Shown here in pieces: positions 1 through 5,587 of a DNA stretch of 12,259 nucleotides. This DNA is from Bacteroidota bacterium (GTDB lineage Bacteria > Bacteroidota > Bacteroidia > Flavobacteriales > Flavobacteriaceae): NCBI GenBank assembly GCA_947483095.1, contig CANKLD010000031.1, positions 1 through 12,259 on the forward strand. The letters are read 5' to 3'. Position numbers and translations under genes: made by a program. The notes beneath the pieces were generated by a model. The model was not told the DNA's origin and made no database searches. It saw only the letters and a list, made by a program, of their open reading frames with translations. The stretch's first letter is position 1; each line of letters starts with the position of its first letter.

Positions 1-176
1 GAGATATTTCCGGTTGAAGGTTTGCTTTGACCTGAAATTATTTTCAGTAACGTAGATTTTCCAGCTCCATTTTTACCCATAAGGGCAATTTTATCATTTT
101 CATTTATTGAGAAAGTGACGTCGCTAAAAAGGGTAGTTCCGCCAAATTGAACAGAAATATCATTGACTGTAATCAT
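1..176 (-). CDS. ABC-F family ATP-binding protein, N-terminal fragment
   Basis: This gene starts at the ATG complementary to 174-176 and runs off the left edge, so only 58 complete codons are visible. The protein begins MITVNDISVQFGG and has a Walker A P-loop, GKNGAGKS, at residues 34-41, followed by STLLKIISG. This is the start of an ABC ATPase domain. The very short lead-in and the 'FGG..LF.DV.F.I...DKIALMGKNGAGKSTLLK' style match soluble ABC-F proteins (EttA/Uup/YdiF type), which have two ATPase domains and act on ribosomes rather than transporting. The second domain and signature motif are outside the window, so a different soluble or transport ABC ATPase cannot be fully excluded. A well-formed Bacteroidota promoter lies directly upstream at 202-231. 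Confidence 0.82.
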   Translation of the reverse strand, partial: MITVNDISVQFGGTTLFSDVTFSINENDKIALMGKNGAGKSTLLKIISGQSKPSTGNI

Positions 177-201
177 TTTATTTTTTTAGATTTTAAAGGC
201 G

Positions 202-231
202 CAAAGATAGATTAAAAACAGATATAGTCAA
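202..231 (-). promoter_or_regulatory. Bacteroidota-type promoter of the ABC-F gene
   Basis: On the minus strand a TTG (231-229) is followed after 19 bases by TATCTTTG (209-202). This matches the Bacteroidota consensus TTG-N17-23-TAnnTTTG. It sits about 25 bases upstream of the ATG at 176, so the ABC-F gene probably has its own transcript. Confidence 0.8.
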
Positions 232-251
232 TTGAAAAATAGCCGTCAAAT

Positions 252-470
252 TTAAATACTCATTCGAAACTCCTCTATAATAGGACTTGCTTTTCCAAAA
301 TCCACTTCTTGGATAAATAGCTCCACTGCTAAATCAGAATTGCCGAAACCTGCCAATCTTGCTGATTGTATGTTGTCTTTTTTTAAGGTTGTAACCCCTA
401 CGGCTTGAATTTTTTCTTGAAGAACTAAAGCTAAAACTTCACTTCCTGAAAATATTTTAATTAATCCCAT
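252..470 (-). CDS. DUF2007-type 'putative signal transducing protein'
   Basis: This is a 72-residue soluble protein with no signal peptide or membrane segment. The opening MGLIKIFSGSEVLALVLQEK and the middle part with ARLAGFG resemble the DUF2007 fold: a short beta strand, a helix that begins with a small residue and carries 'A..L...L...GI', then further strands. The family is widespread in Bacteroidota and its 'signal transducing' name comes from similarity to PII-like small domains, not from experiment. It starts 25 bases after the stop of the septoil-knot gene, and no TAnnTTTG element is visible between them, so the two are probably co-transcribed. No catalytic residues can be named. Confidence 0.72.
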   Translation of the reverse strand: MGLIKIFSGSEVLALVLQEKIQAVGVTTLKKDNIQSARLAGFGNSDLAVELFIQEVDFGKASPIIEEFRMSI

Positions 471-495
471 TTAATAATTTATGAGTTGTTATTTA

Positions 496-834
496 TTAGA
501 ACAACAGGTGTTGTTTTGATTTGTTTTTCCAACCAGCTTGATTTTCATATTCTACGAAGTAAATTTTCAATTCGGCTTGGTTTTCATATCTCACGAAGTA
601 CAATTTCTTTTTGGCTTGATTTTCATATTTTGTGAAAAACCATTTACCATTATTTTTACCCGCTTGATTTTCATAGTTTACTTTATAGACTAATAAATCA
701 GCTTGGTTTTCATAATCTACAGCGATAACTTTAACAGCTGCTTGATTTTCATATTCAGTAACAAAAACTTTTTGAGCATTGCAAAATGAGATGGAACAAA
801 AAATTAAACCTAATGACCAAAATAAATTCTTCAT
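496..834 (-). CDS. Exported six-repeat YENQA protein (DUF6150 / 7(1) septoil knot family)
   Basis: This is a 112-residue protein with a cleavable signal peptide (K3, then a hydrophobic run, ending SFCNA at residue 20), predicted to be exported. No lipobox is seen. The mature part is built from six copies of YENQA at residues 28, 41, 54, 70, 83 and 96. The spacings are 13, 13, 16, 13, 13, so the layout is symmetric about a central GKNNGKWFF insert. Each copy sits between short beta-strand-like stretches such as KIYFV and LLVYKV, and the protein ends AGWKNKSKQHLLF. This pattern is what I recall for DUF6150, named for a predicted 7(1) torus knot. No enzyme motif is present and its function is unknown. 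It lies 41 bases after menC with its own -7 element, and DUF2007 follows. Confidence 0.8.
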   Translation of the reverse strand: MKNLFWSLGLIFCSISFCNAQKVFVTEYENQAAVKVIAVDYENQADLLVYKVNYENQAGKNNGKWFFTKYENQAKKKLYFVRYENQAELKIYFVEYENQAGWKNKSKQHLLF

Positions 835-863
835 AAAACATAAAATTTAAGAGTTAATAAATT

Positions 864-871
864 CAAATGTA
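864..871 (-). promoter_or_regulatory. -7 promoter element of the septoil-knot gene
   Basis: The minus strand reads TACATTTG, an exact TAnnTTTG match, about 30 bases upstream of the ATG at 834 and just beyond the menC stop. No TTG is found at 17-23 bases further upstream (the region reads TTC), so the -33 box is weak. Confidence 0.5.
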
Positions 872-875
872 CAAA

Positions 876-1919
876 TTAATATTTACTAAAATTGAATAGA
901 AATTCTTTCTCTTTATTGAACCACAATTGCCCATTTGAAACTTCCAATTGACAATCAAAATTATTGGTATATAGCGCTCCTGTTCCCAATCCTTGAGGCA
1001 GGCTATTTTGCTTTAAATAGGTCCATTGTGCAATTGCGTTTAAACCAACATTGCTTTCTAAAGCAGACGTAATCCACCACTTAATATGGTATTTTTCAGC
1101 TACTAAAATCCACTCGTTTGCACCTCGAAAACCACCCACAAAACTGGGTTTTAAAATGATGTATTGGGGCTTAATTTTTATTAATAATTGTTCTTTTTCT
1201 TCAAATGAAAACACACCAATTAGCTCTTCGTCTAATGCAATTGGAATTGGACTCATTTTACACAACTCTGACATACTGTCAGTATTATTTTTTTGTATAG
1301 GCTGTTCTATGCTATGTAATTTAAAACCAGTTAATTGATTTAATTTATCTAAAGCTTCACTTTTATTGAAAGCACCGTTGGCATCTACTCTAATTTCAAC
1401 TTGTTCGGGAGTAAAATTTTGTCTAATATAGCTCAATAATTTCAATTCTTCCTCAAAATCAATAGCTCCAATTTTAAGTTTTAAACAATGGAAACCGTCG
1501 GCTAATTTTACTTCAATTTGTTGCTTCATAAAAGCTTCATTTCCCATCCAAATTAAACCGTTAATTGGTATCGATTTAAAACTATTTGTAAAGGCAGAAG
1601 AAAAGAGTAAAAAAGGATTTTCACTAGCCAAGGATAGGAACGCCATTTCGACTCCAAATTGTATAGATGGAAACTCAATTAGCGCTTCCCAAAGTTGGTC
1701 ATTTCCTAGTTGGATATTGGCACAAGTCCATGCTAATTTTTCTTCATAATCAGGTCGGTCATCACAGCTCAAACCACGAAGAATTCCACACTCACCAATC
1801 CCTTTTTTTTGATCGTTTTCAATGATTATAAACCAAGTTTCTTTATGAGTCATTACCCCGCGAGAGGTTCCCGAGGGTTGTTTAAAATCTAATATGTATT
1901 TGTGATAAGACGCTTTCAA
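876..1919 (-). CDS. menC: o-Succinylbenzoate synthase (MenC)
   Basis: MenC dehydrates SHCHC to o-succinylbenzoate in menaquinone synthesis in the cytoplasm. The 347-residue protein has the enolase-superfamily plan: an N-terminal capping domain (about 1-110, with GIGECGILRGL) and a TIM barrel. Catalytic landmarks are the KxK pair K147/K149 in LKLKIG, metal ligands D179 (RVDANGAF), E205 (IEQP) and D230 (ALDEE), and the second-face lysine K257 (ILKPS). The position 13 bases after the hydrolase and downstream of menB and menA supports OSB synthase rather than a dipeptide epimerase or N-acylamino acid racemase, which share these residues. It is probably the last men gene of its transcript, and no menE follows. 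Confidence 0.93.
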   Translation of the reverse strand: MKASYHKYILDFKQPSGTSRGVMTHKETWFIIIENDQKKGIGECGILRGLSCDDRPDYEEKLAWTCANIQLGNDQLWEALIEFPSIQFGVEMAFLSLASENPFLLFSSAFTNSFKSIPINGLIWMGNEAFMKQQIEVKLADGFHCLKLKIGAIDFEEELKLLSYIRQNFTPEQVEIRVDANGAFNKSEALDKLNQLTGFKLHSIEQPIQKNNTDSMSELCKMSPIPIALDEELIGVFSFEEKEQLLIKIKPQYIILKPSFVGGFRGANEWILVAEKYHIKWWITSALESNVGLNAIAQWTYLKQNSLPQGLGTGALYTNNFDCQLEVSNGQLWFNKEKEFLFNFSKY

Positions 1920-1932
1920 ATTTGCTAATTAT

Positions 1933-2610
1933 TTACAATTCTATACTTTCACCTATATTTAAGAGCATTAAATCTTTGCCTTTATCGAAAAATTGCTTGA
2001 TTGATTGCTCTTTATTTATTTCTATATAACCGAAAGTATCATAATGATACCCTAGAATTTTATCACATTCTACAAAATCAGAGGCAATAATCGCATCTTC
2101 AACATCCATAGTAAAATTATTTCCTATTGGAAGTATCGCTAAATCTAGTTTGGTTCGCATAGGAATTAGTTTCATGTCCATAGTTAGAGCGGAATCACCA
2201 GCTATATAGATGTTTTTTCTTTCCCCTTCGATCACAAAACCTCCAGGATTTCCACCATAAGTGCCATCGGGAAAAGAACTTGAATGAATTGCATTTACAA
2301 ATTTTAAATTTCCAAATTCAAAATTCCAACTTCCGCCATGATTCATAGGATGCGATTGGAAACCTTTTTTGCTGTAATAGGTAGCAATTTCTGCATTGGA
2401 AACAATTACAGCATTCGTTCTTTTAGCTATAGCCTGAACATCCATAATATGATCTTGATGGGCATGAGTTAGCAAAATATAATCGGCTTCTAATTTAGTA
2501 ATATCAATAGATGCCGCCTTTGGATTAGCCGAAATAAAGGGGTCAACGATGATGTTAATATCAGCAATGGTAATTCCTAAAGAGGCATGTCCGTAAAAAG
2601 TAATTTTCAT
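1933..2610 (-). CDS. UPF0173-type metal-dependent hydrolase (metallo-beta-lactamase fold)
   Basis: This 225-residue soluble protein opens MKITFYGHASLGI and carries the full set of metallo-beta-lactamase-fold ligands: THAHQDH (H49, H51, D53, H54), H109 in AIHS, D139 in AGDS and H189 in GYHYD. The length and motifs fit the UPF0173/YtkL-like family, predicted two-metal hydrolases whose substrate is not established. It lies 22 bases after menA and 13 before menC, so it is almost certainly in the same mRNA as both. That placement suggests a role in menaquinone synthesis or its quality control. The fold includes thioesterases (glyoxalase II), so DHNA-CoA hydrolysis is possible, but that is inference only. 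Confidence 0.88.
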   Translation of the reverse strand: MKITFYGHASLGITIADINIIVDPFISANPKAASIDITKLEADYILLTHAHQDHIMDVQAIAKRTNAVIVSNAEIATYYSKKGFQSHPMNHGGSWNFEFGNLKFVNAIHSSSFPDGTYGGNPGGFVIEGERKNIYIAGDSALTMDMKLIPMRTKLDLAILPIGNNFTMDVEDAIIASDFVECDKILGYHYDTFGYIEINKEQSIKQFFDKGKDLMLLNIGESIEL

Positions 2611-2632
2611 TTTATTTAAATTAATTTAATAA

Positions 2633-3568
2633 TTACCTACCGCCTAAAAATAAATTTACAAACAAATCTTGGAAAAAGTAAATCAAACTAAGTGAGAATA
2701 AGACTGACAAAGTAAATGTGCTTAAAGCCACTTTTTTTAATTCAGGATCTAATTCTTTAGGATTTTTATTGATATAAACCGTTTTTAAATGTTTAAAAAG
2801 CGGAAAAAAGGCAATCACATATAAATATTGATCAAAAGTAAAATCTTTAAAATAGGAGAATTCTAAGATCAAAATCATTGCCAAAATAATTAGAAAGTAA
2901 TGATACACTTTTGCATTACTTGCGCCTATTTTTACCACAATAGTATTTTTATTTGACTTTCTATCCGATTCTTCGTCCCTCATGTTATTTAAATTCAAGA
3001 CGGCAACGCTCAAGAATCCTATCGAAGTTGCAGGCAATAGTAACATCCAATCCATTTCTTTAGCAAACATAAAATAGATCCCTAAAGTACTTACCAGTCC
3101 AAAGAAAATAAATACAAATAAATCACCGAAACCACGGTATCCATAGGCTGAATTGCCCACCGTATATTTAATTGCAGAACCAATAGCTAAAATTCCAAGA
3201 AGTAAATAAAATAATGAAAACCCTAAATTATGGCCTTTGAAAGCAACATAAATCAGTAAAATTGCTGAAAGCAGGGTTACCATAGAGGTGATTACTAGCG
3301 CCTTTTTCATTTGTTTGGGTGAAATTACGCCACTTTGAATTGTTCTTTTTGGTCCTACTCTATCTTCGTTATCAGTTCCTTTGATACCGTCGCCATAATC
3401 ATTGGCAAAATTGGATAAAATTTGCAATCCTAAAGTGGTAGAAAGTGCAAAAATGATAATTTTCCAATTGAACATTGATTGTGACATGGCGTAAAAACTT
3501 CCAACTATTATACCCGAAACCGACAATGGCAATGTTCTTAATCGTGCGGCTTGAATCCAGTGTTTCAT
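2633..3568 (-). CDS. menA: 1,4-Dihydroxy-2-naphthoate polyprenyltransferase (MenA)
   Basis: MenA attaches a polyprenyl chain to DHNA, giving demethylmenaquinone, at the inner membrane. The 311-residue protein is of UbiA type with about eight or nine hydrophobic segments. The first Asp-rich motif is NDYGDGIKGTD (N56, D57, D60, D66) and the second is NNMRDEESDRK (N195, D198, D202). Both bind the Mg-diphosphate of the prenyl donor. The start MKHWIQAARLRTLPLSVSG is typical of MenA, with the conserved R.RTLPLS turn before the first membrane helix. It follows menB after a 106-base gap that contains two heptamer arrays and no clear promoter. The next gene starts 22 bases beyond its stop. Confidence 0.95.
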   Translation of the reverse strand: MKHWIQAARLRTLPLSVSGIIVGSFYAMSQSMFNWKIIIFALSTTLGLQILSNFANDYGDGIKGTDNEDRVGPKRTIQSGVISPKQMKKALVITSMVTLLSAILLIYVAFKGHNLGFSLFYLLLGILAIGSAIKYTVGNSAYGYRGFGDLFVFIFFGLVSTLGIYFMFAKEMDWMLLLPATSIGFLSVAVLNLNNMRDEESDRKSNKNTIVVKIGASNAKVYHYFLIILAMILILEFSYFKDFTFDQYLYVIAFFPLFKHLKTVYINKNPKELDPELKKVALSTFTLSVLFSLSLIYFFQDLFVNLFLGGR

Positions 3569-3574
3569 TATAAT

Positions 3575-3602
3575 TTTAGAGTTTAGAATTTAGGGTTTAG
3601 AA
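3575..3602. repeat. Four-unit 7-bp tandem array (TTTAGnn)
   Basis: Four consecutive heptamers on the plus strand: tttagag, tttagaa, tttaggg, tttagaa. They lie just upstream of the menA start codon, in its 5' leader if menB-menA is one transcript. Confidence 0.85.
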
Positions 3603-3639
3603 TAATAGATTGTAGCGTTTAGATTCCGTAGTTCCGATT

Positions 3640-3667
3640 TCAAAAATCAAAAATCAGAAATCAAAAA
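3640..3667. repeat. Four-unit 7-bp tandem array (TCAAAAA)
   Basis: Four consecutive heptamers on the plus strand: tcaaaaa, tcaaaaa, tcagaaa, tcaaaaa. They sit just after the menB stop, 37 bases from the TTTAGnn array, and have the same period and copy number but a different unit. Confidence 0.85.
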
Positions 3668-3674
3668 TTCTCTT

Positions 3675-4514
3675 TTAAGGCAACCATTTTTTCTCAAAAT
3701 TGGGTTTCCGTTTTTCAAGGAAAGCATTTCGTCCTTCTTTAGCTTCTTCCGTCATATAGGCCAATCTGGTCGCTTCACCGGCGAATACTTGTTGCCCAAC
3801 CATTCCATCATCGGTAAGATTCATTGCAAATTTTAGCATTTTGATTGATGTTGGCGATTTTTGTAGAATTTCCTGCGCCCAATCAAATGCGGTAGCTTCT
3901 AATTCATCGTGAGGAATAACGGCATTTACCATTCCCATGTCCATTGCTTCTTGAGCGGAATAATTTCGTCCTAAAAAGAAAATTTCACGCGCTTTTTTCT
4001 GACCCACCATTTTAGCCAAATAAGCCGATCCGTATCCGCCATCAAAACTAGTTACATCGGCATCCGTTTGTTTGAAAATAGCGTGTTCTTTACTCGCTAA
4101 AGTCAAATCGCAAACCACATGCAAACTATGACCTCCACCAACTGCCCATCCTGGAACCACTGCAATTACTACTTTTGGCATAAACCGAATAAGGCGCTGT
4201 ACTTCCAGAATATTTAAACGGTGTTGGCCATCATCTCCCACGTATCCTTGATGTCCACGAGCATTTTGATCGCCACCGCTACAAAAAGAATAAACCCCAT
4301 CTTTGCTAGAAGGTCCTTCAGCAGAAAGTAAAACTACACCAATTGAGGTATCTTCCTGAGCATCATAAAATGCTTGGTATAATTCAGCGGTAGTTTTTGG
4401 TCGGAATGCATTTCTAACCTCAGGTCGATTGAAAGCAATTCTAGCTACCCCATTGCATTTTTTATACGTTATATCCTCAAATTCTTTAACTATTTTCCAG
4501 TCCATATTATTCAT
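3675..4514 (-). CDS. menB: 1,4-Dihydroxy-2-naphthoyl-CoA synthase (MenB), Asp-type
   Basis: MenB is a crotonase-fold enzyme that closes the ring of o-succinylbenzoyl-CoA to DHNA-CoA. The 279-residue protein has the oxyanion-hole segments CSGGDQ (residues 78-83) and GWAVGGGHS (122-130), and the MenB-specific stretch QTDADVTSFDGGYGS with D151, D158 and Y161. MenBs that use bicarbonate have QTGPKVGSFDGG here. The Asp at position 151 marks the class in which an enzyme side chain replaces bicarbonate. ATG codons at 4514 and 4505 (Met4, MDWKIVKEFEDI) are both plausible starts; I keep the upstream one. A terminator upstream at 4613-4641 separates it from the CvfB-like gene, so it likely has its own promoter. 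The best candidate is a one-mismatch TAATTTTA near 4540. Confidence 0.96.
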   Translation of the reverse strand: MNNMDWKIVKEFEDITYKKCNGVARIAFNRPEVRNAFRPKTTAELYQAFYDAQEDTSIGVVLLSAEGPSSKDGVYSFCSGGDQNARGHQGYVGDDGQHRLNILEVQRLIRFMPKVVIAVVPGWAVGGGHSLHVVCDLTLASKEHAIFKQTDADVTSFDGGYGSAYLAKMVGQKKAREIFFLGRNYSAQEAMDMGMVNAVIPHDELEATAFDWAQEILQKSPTSIKMLKFAMNLTDDGMVGQQVFAGEATRLAYMTEEAKEGRNAFLEKRKPNFEKKWLP

Positions 4515-4612
4515 GATTGAAACAATTTTGTGTAAAATTAAGGCATTTTTTACTTTTTATGGCTTATTGAATAAATAATAATTTTTAGTCTTTATTTTTA
4601 TAAATAGAGGTC

Positions 4613-4641
4613 GTAAAAAAAGAGGCTAAAAAGCCTCTTTT
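4613..4641 (-). terminator. Intrinsic terminator after the CvfB-like gene
   Basis: The perfect 9-bp stem AAAAGAGGC / GCCTCTTTT (4618-4626 with 4633-4641) closes a 6-base loop. On the minus strand it runs into seven consecutive Ts (4621-4615). It lies 45 bases beyond the stop at 4686 and should end that transcript before menB. Confidence 0.88.
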
Positions 4642-4685
4642 AAAATCATTTTTAAAATTTATTATTCTAAAACTAAACCATTTAA

Positions 4686-5534
4686 TTACAAAAGATAAAT
4701 CCCGTCTTCTTTAATTTCGATACGTTTTTCTCGATATAGTGCTCCAATTGCTTTTTTAAACGTTTTCTTACTCATTTTCAAAACCGTTTTAATATCCTCA
4801 GGGTGAGAATTATCGGTCAATCTCAAAAATCCACGACTGGCTTTCAATTCTTCCAAGATTAAATCGGCATTCGGCTCAATGCTCTGATAACCTTGTATTT
4901 GCAATGCCACATCAATTTTATTATCAGGACGAATGGTTTTAATATAACCATGCATTCTGTCGCCAGTTCGTATCGCATCGTCATACACCTCATCTTTATA
5001 AACCAAGCCTTTGTGCTGCTCGTTGATGATAACATTGATGCCAATTTCGGTAATATGAGAAACAATCAGGTCAACCTCCTCTCCTTTTTCAACCGTAAGA
5101 GTATCGTTGTTCAAAAACTGATTTGTTTTGCTTGAAGCCACCAAACGATTGGTTTTTTCATCCATATACAGATAAACCAAATAGCGTTTGCCTTTTTCCA
5201 TCGGGCGGGCTTGCTCTTTGAACGGAACCAGTATGTCTTTTTCCATTCCCCAATCCATGAAAGCGCCAATTTGATTGACATAATTCACACGTAAAAGTGC
5301 GAATTCATTCAACAAAATATAAGGTTCTAAGGTAGTTGAAACGGGGCGTTCCTCGTGATCTAAATAAACAAATACAATCAGCTCTTCGCCAATATCAAAT
5401 TTATTGGGAACATATTTATTCGGCAAAAGGATATCGTTTATTCCTTCTGGGTCTTCAACTGGGTTGCCTAAAAACAAGCCAACTTTAGTATCTCTTAATA
5501 TGGTGAGTGTATTGTATTTTCCTATTTCAATCAT
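4686..5534 (-). CDS. S1-domain RNA-binding protein, CvfB/YitL-like
   Basis: This 282-residue cytoplasmic protein shows the CvfB architecture: tandem S1-like OB folds followed by a C-terminal winged helix. An S1-like unit is recognisable around residues 75-140 (VNYVNQIGAFMDWGMEKDILVP), and another around 150-215 (GEEVDLIVSHITEIGINVII, then KGLVYKDEV). The last 60 residues, including DIKTVLKMSKKTFKKAIGALYREKRI, form the winged helix. CvfB homologues bind RNA and affect virulence or gene expression in Firmicutes; the target in Bacteroidota is unknown. It begins 53 bases after menD, has its own promoter (5555-5587) and its own terminator, and so is a single-gene unit inserted in the men cluster. 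Confidence 0.88.
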   Translation of the reverse strand: MIEIGKYNTLTILRDTKVGLFLGNPVEDPEGINDILLPNKYVPNKFDIGEELIVFVYLDHEERPVSTTLEPYILLNEFALLRVNYVNQIGAFMDWGMEKDILVPFKEQARPMEKGKRYLVYLYMDEKTNRLVASSKTNQFLNNDTLTVEKGEEVDLIVSHITEIGINVIINEQHKGLVYKDEVYDDAIRTGDRMHGYIKTIRPDNKIDVALQIQGYQSIEPNADLILEELKASRGFLRLTDNSHPEDIKTVLKMSKKTFKKAIGALYREKRIEIKEDGIYLL

Positions 5535-5554
5535 TGTTGTTCTTTTCTAAAGCG

Positions 5555-5587
5555 CAAAGGTACAAAATTGAATGTTTGCAATTCAAG
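5555..5587 (-). promoter_or_regulatory. Promoter of the CvfB-like gene
   Basis: On the minus strand TTG (5586-5584) is followed after 21 bases by TACCTTTG (5562-5555), matching TTG-N17-23-TAnnTTTG. The -33 end abuts the menD stop codon. The expected transcript start leaves a leader of about 15-20 bases before the ATG at 5534. Confidence 0.72.

Noticed and set aside
496..834. YENQA-coding DNA repeats as a CRISPR or regulatory repeat array
   Set aside because: The 14-bp gcttgattttcata repeats keep codon frame and encode protein repeats in a gene with a signal peptide and stop; spacers are coding, not unique inserts.
3589..3595. Telomere-like TTTAGGG in the menB-menA gap
   Set aside because: It is a single variant unit within a short TTTAGnn array in a bacterial intergenic gap, so the resemblance to plant telomere repeats is coincidence.
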